Source: Deltaproteobacteria bacterium (lineage in GTDB: Bacteria > Desulfobacterota > GWC2-55-46). Taken from it: DNA of 64,000 bases. Shown here one piece after another: positions 8,916-17,809 of this stretch. The stretch is taken from assembly GCA_019912665.1 (NCBI GenBank), contig JAIOIE010000018.1, positions 124,001-188,000 of the forward strand. Reading direction: 5' to 3'. How positions within the stretch are numbered: the stretch's first letter is position 1; the number at the start of each line of letters is the position of its first letter. The notes under the pieces were generated by a model, which made no database searches, was not told where the DNA came from, and was given only the letters and a program-made list of their open reading frames with translations. The position numbers and the translations under genes were made by a program.

Positions 8916-10202
8916 CTACGGGGCCGGCTTGCTCGCCTCTATGATGATATCGAATACCTTCTCGTGCCTGAGCCCGTCCTTTATGACCTCGAGGGCTCCT
9001 TCCCTTTCTATCCTGGCCATGAGGGACTCGTAGGAAACGCCCCTCTGGGCCGCTATGTTCCTTACCGCGTCCTCTACCTCGAGGGCGCTCGCGTCCACCT
9101 GCTCCTTCGCGGATATATGGTCGAGGATGATATCTTCCTTGACCGACCGTACGGCCGCGGGCGTATACTTCTCCTTGAGCTTCTCTATGTCGAGCCCCTT
9201 GTCCTCCGGGGCTATCACCCCGGCCTTCATGTTCTCGATCACCCTGCCGAGTATTATGCCCAGGTACCTGTTGACGAGCGCCTGAGGCACATCGAACGCG
9301 TGCTTCTCTATGAGCTTCGTGAGTATCTCGGTCTTCAGGCGCTCCTTGGAGTCGGCTTTCTTGTGCTTCTCTATTTCCTCCCTGACCTTTGCGCGAAGCG
9401 CCTCGACGCTCTCAAGGCCAAGCTCCTTGGCGAACTCGTCATTCACCTCGGGGGTCCCCTTCTCCTTCACGGACTTGACGACCACCTTAAAGAGCCCTGT
9501 CTTGCCGGCAAGGCCGGTTTCGCTGTAGTTCTCGGGGAACTTGATTTCAAATTCTTTTTTTTCACCCTTTTTTACGCCCTTGAGCGCCTCGTCGAAGCCT
9601 GGAAGAAGCGTCTTCTCACCTATTATACACCCGTAATCCGAACTTTTTCCGTTCTTTATCGGCTCACCGTCAAGGAACGCCTCGAAATCCACGACGACCA
9701 TGTCGCCGTTCTCCGAGCTCCTGTCGGCCTCAACCCATTCGCCGGCAGCCTTGCAGAGGTTATTCAGGCCCCTTTCCATGTCTTCCTCGGTGATCGTAAC
9801 CTCCTCTTTTTTGAGTTCCATGCCCTTGTAGCCGTCGATCTCGACGCTCGGCTGGACCTCGACGGTCACCGAATACGAGAAGTCGCTGTCCTCGCTTATC
9901 TTCTCGGTCTTGAGCTCGAAGCTCGGGGCCTCGACCGGCATGAGCTTTTTCTCCCCCAATGCATGGGGGTAGGTCGACTCTATCAGCTTCCTCGTCACGT
10001 CCTCCTGGACATGGCTCGCGAACCTGGCCTTCAAAATATTCAGCGGGACCGAGCCCTTTCTGAACCCGGCGACGTTCGCCGTGGACTTCATAGAGCGGTA
10101 CGCCGCGTCTATTTCCTTCCTTACCGTCTCGGCGGGCACCGAGATATCGAGCTTCTTCTTTACCGGGGTCAAATCCTCGACTTCGACTCTGATGTTCTGC
10201 AT
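8916..10202 (-). CDS. tig: Trigger factor
   Basis: A 428-residue ribosome-associated chaperone and peptidyl-prolyl isomerase. The N-terminal ribosome-binding loop appears as GFRKGSVPLNIL (the family motif is GFRxGxxP). The FKBP-type domain lies around residues 150-240 (NGDMVVVDFEAFLDG to VKKGEKKEFEIKFPENY), followed by the helical C-terminal arms. It is first in the tig-clpP-clpX-lon block. An AAGGGTAAG stretch precedes the ATG. Confidence 0.95.
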   Translation of the reverse strand: MQNIRVEVEDLTPVKKKLDISVPAETVRKEIDAAYRSMKSTANVAGFRKGSVPLNILKARFASHVQEDVTRKLIESTYPHALGEKKLMPVEAPSFELKTEKISEDSDFSYSVTVEVQPSVEIDGYKGMELKKEEVTITEEDMERGLNNLCKAAGEWVEADRSSENGDMVVVDFEAFLDGEPIKNGKSSDYGCIIGEKTLLPGFDEALKGVKKGEKKEFEIKFPENYSETGLAGKTGLFKVVVKSVKEKGTPEVNDEFAKELGLESVEALRAKVREEIEKHKKADSKERLKTEILTKLIEKHAFDVPQALVNRYLGIILGRVIENMKAGVIAPEDKGLDIEKLKEKYTPAAVRSVKEDIILDHISAKEQVDASALEVEDAVRNIAAQRGVSYESLMARIEREGALEVIKDGLRHEKVFDIIIEASKPAP

Positions 10203-10251
10203 CTTACCCTTCCCTCTATTCTATATGAGTTTTCTTCAGACCCTGGGAAAC

Positions 10252-10334
10252 TGGTGCGAGAGGGGGGAGTTGAACCCCCACGGTTGCCCACCAGATCCTA
10301 AGTCTGGCGCGTCTGCCGATTCCGCCACTCTCGC
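10252..10334 (-). tRNA. tRNA-Leu (UAG)
   Basis: An 83-nt class II tRNA: acceptor GCGAGAG/CTCTCGC, anticodon stem CCAGA/TCTGG with loop CTTAGGA (anticodon TAG), a variable arm of 11 nt (TGGGCAACCGT), T-arm GGGGG-TTCAACT-CCCCC and an encoded CCA. It lies just upstream of tig on the same strand. Confidence 0.95.
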
Positions 10335-10579
10335 AAGGGACTTTCCTTCCGGGCCCGGAGGTTGCGCCCATTCCCATTTTCAGGAGCAATGCCGCCAGCT
10401 GAGAAGCTTTCAAAAATTGAGGCAGGTTTGCTTAGGCCGGAGCCCTTTAAGGGGGCTTTGCAACGCAAAAAGGCGTCTTTTATAGCAAACTTAGGTATTA
10501 TAAGGTATCAAATCCCCCCTTGCAAGCCCTTTTACTGCCCGAAAGCCCCGGTTTCAGGCCGGTTGAACCCCGGATCGGT

Positions 10580-12766
10580 CTATTTTAGCTTGAACCTCTT
10601 CACCCGCTCGGTCATCTCGCGGTCGAGCCTGGCAAGCTCCTCGACCGCCCTGTCCGCGGTAACCGCCCTCTCTATGTTTTCAAACGAGACCTTCCGTACG
10701 GCGTCCAGGGCCTCCAGCACCTTCGTCGTATTCCTGCTCTGCTCCTTTATGACGTCATTTATATAAGCGACCATCCTGTTTACGTCGCCTATTGTGGATG
10801 TTACCTGGCGAGTGGACTCGGCCTGCGACTTGGTAGTGGCCTTGACCCTGTAGGTTATCTCGGACATGCGCTCGGTAGCCTTGTTTATGAGCTCGCTCCC
10901 CCTGGCGTGCTCGTGTGTGGCGTTCACTATCCTCCTCGTCATCTCCGCGAGCTTTTCGGTCGTCTCGGCAACCATCCTGCTCTCCCTGGCCTGGAGCTCG
11001 GATGCGGCGGCTATCTGCCTTACGCTCGTGGTGGACCGCTTTGCGCTCCCAAGTATCTTCTCGAGCCCCTCCCCGGCTTTCATCGAGAGCCTTACGCCCT
11101 CCTCGACGCTCAGGTAGCCGCGCTCCATGGACTTCACCGCCCTGTCGGACTCGAGCTCTACGGCGTGGATTATCTCGGAGACCTCCTTTGCTGAGGTAGA
11201 GGCCCTTTCGGCCAGGTCCTTTATCTCGTTTGCCACGACGGAAAAGCTCTTTCCGTGGTCGCCGGTCTGGGCCGCTATTATGGCCGCGTTGAGGGCAAGG
11301 AGGTTCGTCTCCTCCGCCACCTCCTGTATCACATCGAGTATTTTCCCGATTTCTTTAATCCTTTCAGAGAGGCTGTTTATTATGTGCGTTGACTCCCTCG
11401 TTATCTCTTTGGTCTTCAATATCCCGTCTATGGTAGACTCGACCGTTTCCATGCCGGCCTTGGCGTCCCTTATGACCTCTTCCGCGAACATGGAGGCCTC
11501 TGCCGCGTTGGCCTCCACCTCCCTTATGCTCGCGCTTATGTGCGTTATCGACGACGAGACCTGCGTAACGGCCGAAGAGAGGCTCTCTATGCTCTCGGAG
11601 ACGTCTTTTATCGAGAAGGACATGTCCCTGGTGGACGCCGAGGTCTCGTCCACGCTCATCGAGAGCGCCTCCATGCTGTCCACGACCTCGTTTATGCTCG
11701 CGCCGAGCTCGAGGACCGAGATGGAGCCCTTTTCGAGCGACTTGGCAAGGACCTCGGTGTAATTGGCTATGCCGGATATGGAGGCGTTTATCCCGCCCAT
11801 GTTGGACCCTATGGAGTCGAGGGCCGCGCCCTGGGCGTTCGAGCCCTCGAGAACGGAGCTGCTCATCTCGGCGACCCTCTTGGAGATTCCCGTCGCCTCG
11901 TCCGAAGTCCGCCTCATGTCCTCTATCATCCTGTGAAGGTTCCTTACGACCTCGTTCATCTGCCCGCCGAGATCGCCTATCTCGTCGTTCGAGTCCACCT
12001 CGGCCTTGCCAGTAAGGTCCCCGGAGGCGAGATGCCTGGTCGTCTCCACCAGCGACAGTATGGGAGAGGTGACGACCTTCCTTATGAAGGCGAGGCCTAC
12101 AAGGCCCATAGCCAGGACCACCACGAAACCGAAGCCTATCGAGCGCCATATGTCGTTCATGGCCGCCGCAAGCTCGTTTTCTATGGGTATTATGACCTCG
12201 AGACCTCCTGTGACGTCCCCTATCCTGTAGTCCTTCTTCGGGCTTGCCGCATGCCCGTTATGGCAGTCAACGCAGGTCTGGGAAGTGGCTATGTCCGGAA
12301 GCATGTATCTGATGGACCTCTTCCCCTTATAGTCCTCGAACCTGTAGAACTCAGCGACCGCACCCTTGTCGAACCTGCTCAGGGCCTCTTTCTGGAAGTC
12401 GTCCTTGGGAAGGTTGGCAGGGTTTACGGGGCGGAGGCTTACGAGCTCCATGTGGAAGAAGCCCTCTGAGCCAAGGCCCTGGGATGCCTCCTTGAGGAAT
12501 GTGAGGTGGAGCGGTATGGCCCGTTCCTCGTTCAAATAGGAGCTCGATACGGAAAGGCCGGAATCAAGCGCCTTCCTGACGACCGTCGAGGTGTAGTACT
12601 GGCTTCCGGCAGCGAGCTCCCTAGTAAGATAGCTCGCGGTCATGTGGGCCATCCTCTGGGTCTGGGCGATCCTCTCCTTATATATGTATACGCTATAAAT
12701 GCCGAAGATGACGGCCCAGACAAGGGCGGCAAAGATGAGGAGCTTGACCCTGATACCGATTCTCAT
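10580..12766 (-). CDS. Methyl-accepting chemotaxis protein with periplasmic c-haem sensor domain
   Basis: About 728 residues. TM1 lies near residues 9-27, then a periplasmic domain of the Tll0287/DUF3365 type with one CVDCH haem-attachment motif at about 165-169, TM2 at about 209-228, a HAMP domain, and a long coiled-coil signalling domain whose hairpin tip reads EETNLLALNAAIIAAQTGD. It transmits redox or ligand signals to a CheA/CheW array. The ATG at 12766 has GAGGGG close upstream, while an in-frame ATG ten codons earlier has none. The tip deviates from the common AAIEAARAG, with Ile and Gln replacing Glu and Arg. No che genes are nearby. c-haem chemoreceptors of this design are known from Geobacter. 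Confidence 0.9.
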   Translation of the reverse strand: MRIGIRVKLLIFAALVWAVIFGIYSVYIYKERIAQTQRMAHMTASYLTRELAAGSQYYTSTVVRKALDSGLSVSSSYLNEERAIPLHLTFLKEASQGLGSEGFFHMELVSLRPVNPANLPKDDFQKEALSRFDKGAVAEFYRFEDYKGKRSIRYMLPDIATSQTCVDCHNGHAASPKKDYRIGDVTGGLEVIIPIENELAAAMNDIWRSIGFGFVVVLAMGLVGLAFIRKVVTSPILSLVETTRHLASGDLTGKAEVDSNDEIGDLGGQMNEVVRNLHRMIEDMRRTSDEATGISKRVAEMSSSVLEGSNAQGAALDSIGSNMGGINASISGIANYTEVLAKSLEKGSISVLELGASINEVVDSMEALSMSVDETSASTRDMSFSIKDVSESIESLSSAVTQVSSSITHISASIREVEANAAEASMFAEEVIRDAKAGMETVESTIDGILKTKEITRESTHIINSLSERIKEIGKILDVIQEVAEETNLLALNAAIIAAQTGDHGKSFSVVANEIKDLAERASTSAKEVSEIIHAVELESDRAVKSMERGYLSVEEGVRLSMKAGEGLEKILGSAKRSTTSVRQIAAASELQARESRMVAETTEKLAEMTRRIVNATHEHARGSELINKATERMSEITYRVKATTKSQAESTRQVTSTIGDVNRMVAYINDVIKEQSRNTTKVLEALDAVRKVSFENIERAVTADRAVEELARLDREMTERVKRFKLK

Positions 12767-12935
12767 GAAACCCCTCTTAAAAAGGCTGGCATTCATGCGC
12801 AGGAAAGCACCGGATGCGCACGATTACAGAGCTGGCGTAACCACCCCGTATTATAACCTAAAATGCCATTTTACAAAGGAATTTCTGCAAGGCGGGATGG
12901 AAAGGGGGCTGGGCGATACGGCTGGAAGGCAATGG

Positions 12936-12965
12936 GGGGGGAACTTCCTATGGAAAGTTCCCCCC
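12936..12965. terminator. GC-rich hairpin between the membrane protein gene and the chemoreceptor
   Basis: ggggggaacttcc pairs with ggaaagttccccc around a TAT loop (one bulged A). It is located 55 nt downstream of the 13020-13679 stop codon on the minus strand and upstream of the chemoreceptor gene. There is no T-tract on the minus strand; the plus side has a T-rich tail. Confidence 0.45.
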
Positions 12966-13019
12966 TATTAATTTTCTTCTTCCTTATTATTCCAGGCAAC
13001 TAGAGGTTGCCTGTACCAG

Positions 13020-13679
13020 TTAATCCAGCGCCAGGTTACCTGCCTTGTCGCTGAACCAGATGACCTTTACATCTCCGGGGGCGACATCGATGGTCTTTTC
13101 GACGGCATAGGCGGATTTTTCCTTTGTCCCGGCGTTGTACATAAGCGCCTTTATCTTCCGCTCGCCGGGCTTGATGCTTAACTCGCCGTAGATGTAGGAG
13201 GCCATGTCCTTTTTAAGGCCCGTTGGCGCGTAGGCCTTATCGAGCGCCTTTTCGCCGTCTATGTATACTTCGACCATAACGGGGTGTCTCTCCCGCGAGC
13301 ACTTGGCGAGCCTGGCTATGTCCATCTGCACCCGCCGCGCGTCCTTTAGCTCTCCCCTGTATCTCTCGCCCTCCTGCCTTATAAGGCCGCCCTCGTCGCA
13401 GTCCTCGACCTTCTTCCCGGACTGCTTGAAAGCTACCTTGAGTAGCGAATCCTCCGGGCCGTAATGGGCGTACGGAGGGTCGGAGATGAAATAAACGGGG
13501 GCAAGGAGTATAAGAAGCGCGAAGGTCGATCTTATGACCCCGGAGATGGGCACCGGCTCCTTTTTCCTCGCGGCGATGCCTTCCCTGGCCTCCCTTTCCT
13601 TTCCCTTCTTCCATTCCCTCCACAGCACGAACGCTACCGGGATGAGAAATGCGAAGAGAGTGACTAATATAATGACCAT
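13020..13679 (-). CDS. Two-TM membrane protein of unknown function at the end of the cytochrome b/SCO unit
   Basis: A 219-residue protein I do not recognise. TM1 spans about 2-20 (VIILVTLFAFLIPVAFVLW) and is followed by a charged stretch and a second hydrophobic segment at about 49-66. A roughly 150-residue soluble domain, probably periplasmic, is predicted mostly beta (VMVEVYIDGEKALDKAY, GERKIKALMYNAG). Two cysteines (about 99 and 127) could form a disulfide. It starts seven bases after the cytochrome b fusion gene, so it belongs to that unit. A plausible role is as an accessory or assembly subunit of the redox complex, but nothing in the sequence proves it. Confidence 0.7.
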   Translation of the reverse strand: MVIILVTLFAFLIPVAFVLWREWKKGKEREAREGIAARKKEPVPISGVIRSTFALLILLAPVYFISDPPYAHYGPEDSLLKVAFKQSGKKVEDCDEGGLIRQEGERYRGELKDARRVQMDIARLAKCSRERHPVMVEVYIDGEKALDKAYAPTGLKKDMASYIYGELSIKPGERKIKALMYNAGTKEKSAYAVEKTIDVAPGDVKVIWFSDKAGNLALD

Positions 13680-13685
13680 GTTTCC

Positions 13686-15272
13686 TTATTTCCTCCTGTC
13701 AGCGAGGGAAGAGCGGAACTCGTCCAGGCCCTTCAAAAACCCGGTTTCCTCTGCCGACGACAGATAAACGGTCCGTATCCTGGACCTGTCGATTGACTTC
13801 CTCACGAGCGGCGGCCTGTACCCGTGGAGCCTGCCGGTGAACCACTCGTCCCCTTTCCTGTACTGGCAGTCGCCCTTGCGGCAGCTCGAAACGAAGACGC
13901 CGTCGAGGCCTATGGACTTCTCGAACGGTATCGAGAGCATCGATGGCTGGAGCATGCCTATGCATGGGAGTGATACCACCCTGGCCCATTCGCGGCCCTT
14001 TAGACTCCCGTCCGGGCCCGTGATGGAATCCAGCCTTGCGCTTTTGGCGCACGCGAAGACGAGCACGCCGGGGCCTCCCCCGGCCTCCTTAAGCTCCTTC
14101 GAAAGGCTCCGTATCCTGGCCTTGACGTCGGCCTCTGTCATGTCCGGGAGGTCGAGCGCATTGTAGTCGCAGGAGCCCATGCATATGCCGCAGCTTGCGC
14201 ACCGCTTTGGTATTATGACCGCCTCAAGCGGGTACGGCATCCCGTCCGTCCTCTTCCTCATGTATATGGCCTGGTACGGGCAGTCCTCCATGCAGAGCTC
14301 GCACCCCGTGCAGTTTTCGAGCTTGAGCCGGACGGCGGGCCCGCGGCGGGAACGCGTCAGCCACGGCACCGCGGCTGCGATGAGGGTGGCCGCGACTATG
14401 AAGCCCCAGAGCTGGTGAGCGCTCATATAAGCGAGGAGCGGGTATATGAACATGTAGAACCAGTCGAACGGGACCGCCTCGACGAGCCTCCCGAGCTCGG
14501 CCGGTGGCGCGCTCGTAGCGGGCTTGATGAAGGAGACGGCGAAGAGGACGGCCATGACCGCGTAGGCCAGGACCCTCGGCGGGTTTATTATCGCCCTGGT
14601 TATCCTGGCTATGTGGACGAGTATGAGTATGAATAGGAAGAAGATGGAGGAGAAGTGTATGAAGAGCAGTATGTAGAAGAATTGATCGGTAAGGTGCTCG
14701 GCCCTCGCGAAATTCAGGCTCAAGGGTATGCCGAATATCGGGATATTCTCGAGCATGTGCGCCGAGAGCGTGGCTATGAGCTGCGCCCTCTGGTCCCAAA
14801 CCATCCAGTAGCCGAAAATGCCCGCCGTTACTATGACCCATGCTATGCCTATGCCCGTGACCCACGCGACCCACCTCCAGTGGGCGTACCTGTCGAGCAT
14901 GTAGCACCTGAGTGCGTGAAGGACCATGACGAGCACGAGCCCGTCGGACGCGTATCTGTGGAGGCTCCTCATGACCCCGCCAAGATACCACTGGTTGACG
15001 GTCAGGTCCTGGACGGAAAGCCACGCGCCCTTTACGCTTATGCTGTAGAAGAGGAAGAGGTATACGCCGGAGACGAGTATGACCCAGAGGAAGAATATGC
15101 CGAGCGCGCCGAGGTAGTGGAAGGGATTGTAGGCCGGGGTGGTCAGGCGGCTCACCTGGGCTTCCATCCGGAGCCATAATCTCTGGACCGCGCCGCCGGA
15201 GAACTCCCGCTTAGCCCCCGGAGCGCCCTTTGTCATTTCCTTTTCATCCATTTGCCTATCCTTCTCCCCCAT
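13686..15272 (-). CDS. Fusion: cytochrome b - two [4Fe-4S] ferredoxin - MvhD-like iron-sulfur domain
   Basis: 528 residues with three modules. Residues about 45-230 are a cytochrome b6/b N-terminal domain with two His-x13-His pairs (His105/His119 and His206/His220) for two b haems, followed by two more TM segments to about 305. Residues 321-331 (CTGCELCMEDC) and 358-368 (CASCGICMGSC) are two 4Fe-4S motifs. Residues about 400-515 resemble MvhD/FlpD (Cys408, Cys437, Cys464, Cys469), the [2Fe-2S] protein linking hydrogenase or formate dehydrogenase to heterodisulfide reductase. The start overlaps the SCO gene by 40 nt. Inferred role: passing electrons between a cytoplasmic low-potential donor and the membrane haems. 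No Rieske or cytochrome c1 gene is adjacent. Confidence 0.85.
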   Translation of the reverse strand: MGEKDRQMDEKEMTKGAPGAKREFSGGAVQRLWLRMEAQVSRLTTPAYNPFHYLGALGIFFLWVILVSGVYLFLFYSISVKGAWLSVQDLTVNQWYLGGVMRSLHRYASDGLVLVMVLHALRCYMLDRYAHWRWVAWVTGIGIAWVIVTAGIFGYWMVWDQRAQLIATLSAHMLENIPIFGIPLSLNFARAEHLTDQFFYILLFIHFSSIFFLFILILVHIARITRAIINPPRVLAYAVMAVLFAVSFIKPATSAPPAELGRLVEAVPFDWFYMFIYPLLAYMSAHQLWGFIVAATLIAAAVPWLTRSRRGPAVRLKLENCTGCELCMEDCPYQAIYMRKRTDGMPYPLEAVIIPKRCASCGICMGSCDYNALDLPDMTEADVKARIRSLSKELKEAGGGPGVLVFACAKSARLDSITGPDGSLKGREWARVVSLPCIGMLQPSMLSIPFEKSIGLDGVFVSSCRKGDCQYRKGDEWFTGRLHGYRPPLVRKSIDRSRIRTVYLSSAEETGFLKGLDEFRSSLADRRK

Positions 15273-16045
15273 ACCGCGTATATTATCACCCCTATTATGA
15301 GCGCCTGGAGGGCTATGCTCACGAAGACGGGGTAATCGAGCACGTATTTTCCGGACTGCGGGTCGTACCTGTAGCAGAAGAACTTGATCCTGTCCACAAA
15401 GGTGAGCGAGCCCGAAACGGCGGCCTTGCCAGCTATGAGCTCGTCAAGGCGCATGGCCAGGTTCTGCGGCTGGGAACGGAGGCTGAAGACCTGCTTGTAA
15501 ATGGTGCCGTCCGGCTTTATTGTCGTCACCATGTCCATGTGGTCGAAGCTGCCGTCGTCCTGCCTGAAATGGAAGAAGCCGGCGTCGGCGAGCAGATTCT
15601 CTATGGTCTCCGCGTCGCCTCCCGCGAACCTGAAGCCCTCGAAGGCATCGGTATAGCTCGCTCCGTATCTCTTAAGGCGCTCCGGCGTGTCGTTCGCCGC
15701 GTCAAATCCAATGGTCAGGACCTCGAACCTGTCCCCGAACTTTTCCCTTGCCCCGTCGACCGCCCTCTTAAGCTCCATCGTTATCGTGGGGCAGACCTCC
15801 GGACAGCTAGTGTAGATGTAGCTCAGTACCAGGGGCTTTCCCTTGTCGAAATACTCGCTCAGCATGAAACTCTTCCCGTCCTGGTCGAAAAGTGCGTAAT
15901 CGCCGAGCTTCCGGCCTTCGGCTTTGAGCGAATTATCGACAGCGGCCTTTAGGACAACGGGGTCGAGCTGCTGGAGAGCGAACGAAGGCGCGGCAGTGAG
16001 GTGCAGGAAGAGGAGCAGCAGGGCCAGGTAAGCGGGCATTTTCAA
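15233..16045 (-). CDS. SCO1/SenC/PrrC family copper chaperone
   Basis: 270 residues: an N-terminal signal (residues 2-22), a thioredoxin-like SCO domain with the copper ligands Cys81 and Cys85 (TSCPEVCPT) and His169 (FDHMDM), and a C-terminal TM anchor (about 236-256). SCO proteins insert copper into the CuA centre of subunit II of haem-copper enzymes. The CuA subunit gene is 2.3 kb upstream in the same direction. A separate promoter is likely: a terminator lies behind the subunit I gene, and a CRP/FNR-like palindrome with a possible -10 lies before this gene. Confidence 0.9.
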   Translation of the reverse strand: MKMPAYLALLLLFLHLTAAPSFALQQLDPVVLKAAVDNSLKAEGRKLGDYALFDQDGKSFMLSEYFDKGKPLVLSYIYTSCPEVCPTITMELKRAVDGAREKFGDRFEVLTIGFDAANDTPERLKRYGASYTDAFEGFRFAGGDAETIENLLADAGFFHFRQDDGSFDHMDMVTTIKPDGTIYKQVFSLRSQPQNLAMRLDELIAGKAAVSGSLTFVDRIKFFCYRYDPQSGKYVLDYPVFVSIALQALIIGVIIYAVWGRRIGKWMKRK

Positions 16046-16068
16046 AGAATCCTCCGGGGGCGTAATCT

Positions 16069-16117
16069 TTTGACAATGGTAACAGCCGGGGGCCGCTCTT
16101 CATATGACCTTTGTCAA
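16069..16117 (-). promoter_or_regulatory. CRP/FNR-like operator with -10 box before the SCO gene
   Basis: The palindrome TGACC-TT-TGTCA at 16105-16116 is centred 41.5 bp upstream of the start point predicted from a minus-strand TACCAT -10 box (16081-16076). This is the geometry of a class II CRP/FNR activator site. The same half-sites occur before 19069 and before the nor unit. Confidence 0.55.
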
Positions 16118-16183
16118 AAGCATAACGCATTGAAAAGTATATCATTTCACGGCAGGGAAATACAGCGGCCGAGAGCTTGCGAT

Positions 16184-16221
16184 ATAAAAAAAGCGGGGCC
16201 GCAAAAAAACGGCCCCGCTTT
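16184..16221 (-). terminator. Rho-independent terminator after subunit I
   Basis: A 12-bp perfect stem (aaagcggggccg and complement) with an 8-nt loop is followed on the minus strand by seven T residues, 47 nt after the stop codon of the subunit I gene. Confidence 0.9.
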
Positions 16222-16267
16222 CCTGATGCGTTTAAGTCGAGCGCAGTCCTCGCGCTCCCATTCCGGG

Positions 16268-17776
16268 TCAGCCCTCTATCCTCTTCCCCCAGATTATGGA
16301 GCCGAACGAGAGCGCTATGTAGAGCGCCCCGCCCGTCACCGCAAGCAAGCCCCCCACTCCCATCATGGAAAGAAAGAGGTCTATCGACGGGTCGAACGAG
16401 AATGAGAAGGGCGCGCCCGAGAAGGTTATGTCGTAATGCCTCCTGGGCACGCCGAAGGATCCGGCCGACATCATGCCAATGGAAAGGAGCGCCACGCCGA
16501 CCCCGTAGATATAGGGCTGGATGCTCGCGAAGCCCTTCCAGATGAGCTCCCTCCTGAAGACGTAAGGCACGAGGAGGTAGGTGAAGCCCATGAAGGCTAC
16601 CGTTGTGCCCGCGACGACCGTGCCGTGGAAATGGCCGGTGATGGCGATTGTGTTGTGGCGGATGATATTGAACTGCTCGGTCCCGAAGATTACGCCGGTT
16701 ATGCCGCCGAGGAAACCAAAGAGGAGTATCGATATGGCAATCGCCGAGAAGGCCGGGTTGCCCCAAGGCGCTTTCTTGAGCCATTCGAAAAGCCCCCTGG
16801 TGTAACCCTGGTTCCTGAGGGCGACCTCCATCGACGCAGGGACCGCGAAGGCGTGTATCATGCTCGCGAGCACCGCGAGGTGCATCATGTAGCTCGTGTT
16901 CACGACCTTGTGCCAGTTGGAAAGGGCCGGGTCCACTAGCAGGTGGTGCTCGGAGGCGACGTTGATAAAGAGGATATAGAGGACGAAGGCCGTCCTCGAG
17001 AGCTTCTCGTTAAGGGGCTTTCCCCCTATGACGAAGTACGAGGTCATGTACCAAACGGCGACCATGGCGCTCACGTTTATCTGCTGCGAGGGGTGTCCGA
17101 GGCCCCAGAAGACGAGCCTGTAGGCCGCCGGGTCGATGTAGCTCATGAGGTCCATGGACCAGAGGAGCGTGGGAATCATAATGGCCGCGCCGTGCGCGAG
17201 CGTGAGTATTCCTATGATGCTCGCGGCCAGCATGCCGAAGGAGCCGAGCGGCAGGGTCCGCTTGTACCCTCCGTCCCTCTTCGAGAGCGCTACGTTGATG
17301 AAGAAGATGATGAAGCCGAGAAGCGCGCCCACCGCGAAGAGGATGACCCCGAGGTAATAGAGCGGGTCGCCCTTAAGCGGCACGTAAGAGGTGAACATCA
17401 CGTCGGCCCCGCCCATGAGGACGATTATGTTGATTATCGCCCCGCCAATGAGCATGAGCGCGAAGGCGACCCACCCGAGCCACGGCACGTATGAGCGCGT
17501 GCCCAGGAGCGCGGCCGAGGTGAAGTGCACGAGCGCGACCTCGAAGAAGATTATCCACGCCAGCAGCGCGTCTATGCCGTGGAGGGTAAGGAACCTGTAA
17601 TAGTAATCGAGCGGCAGGAGATGCACGCTCGGCCACCTGGTGAGGACGACGAGGAGCCCCAGAAGGCCGCCTACCGCGAAGGTCGCGAGGGCGGCGATCA
17701 CGTTCCACCTTACCAGGTGCTCGGTCTGCGAATCTATCTTGAGGCCTGAGAGCGGGTCCGTCCTGAAAATAGCCAT
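16268..17776 (-). CDS. Haem-copper oxidase superfamily subunit I, B-family, tyrosine-lacking (eNOR-like, probable NO reductase or atypical oxidase)
   Basis: 502 residues, about 12 TM segments, closest in style to B-family (ba3-like) subunits I. Ligands present: His66 (LTLHG, low-spin haem), His228 (GHPSQQ, CuB), His277-His278 (EHHLLVDP, CuB), and His382 and His384 (TGHFHG, high- and low-spin haem). In oxidases the CuB loop reads H-P-x-x-Y, with the tyrosine cross-linked to histidine; here His+4 is Gln232, and a Glu precedes the HH pair. Loss of this tyrosine is reported for B-family enzymes assigned to NO reduction (eNOR and relatives). Substrate assignment is inference. A GGAGGTG site lies 11 bases before the ATG. 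Confidence 0.9.
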   Translation of the reverse strand: MAIFRTDPLSGLKIDSQTEHLVRWNVIAALATFAVGGLLGLLVVLTRWPSVHLLPLDYYYRFLTLHGIDALLAWIIFFEVALVHFTSAALLGTRSYVPWLGWVAFALMLIGGAIINIIVLMGGADVMFTSYVPLKGDPLYYLGVILFAVGALLGFIIFFINVALSKRDGGYKRTLPLGSFGMLAASIIGILTLAHGAAIMIPTLLWSMDLMSYIDPAAYRLVFWGLGHPSQQINVSAMVAVWYMTSYFVIGGKPLNEKLSRTAFVLYILFINVASEHHLLVDPALSNWHKVVNTSYMMHLAVLASMIHAFAVPASMEVALRNQGYTRGLFEWLKKAPWGNPAFSAIAISILLFGFLGGITGVIFGTEQFNIIRHNTIAITGHFHGTVVAGTTVAFMGFTYLLVPYVFRRELIWKGFASIQPYIYGVGVALLSIGMMSAGSFGVPRRHYDITFSGAPFSFSFDPSIDLFLSMMGVGGLLAVTGGALYIALSFGSIIWGKRIEG

Positions 17777-17809
17777 ATTATGTCAAGCACCTCCCGTTCT
17801 GAATTTAAC

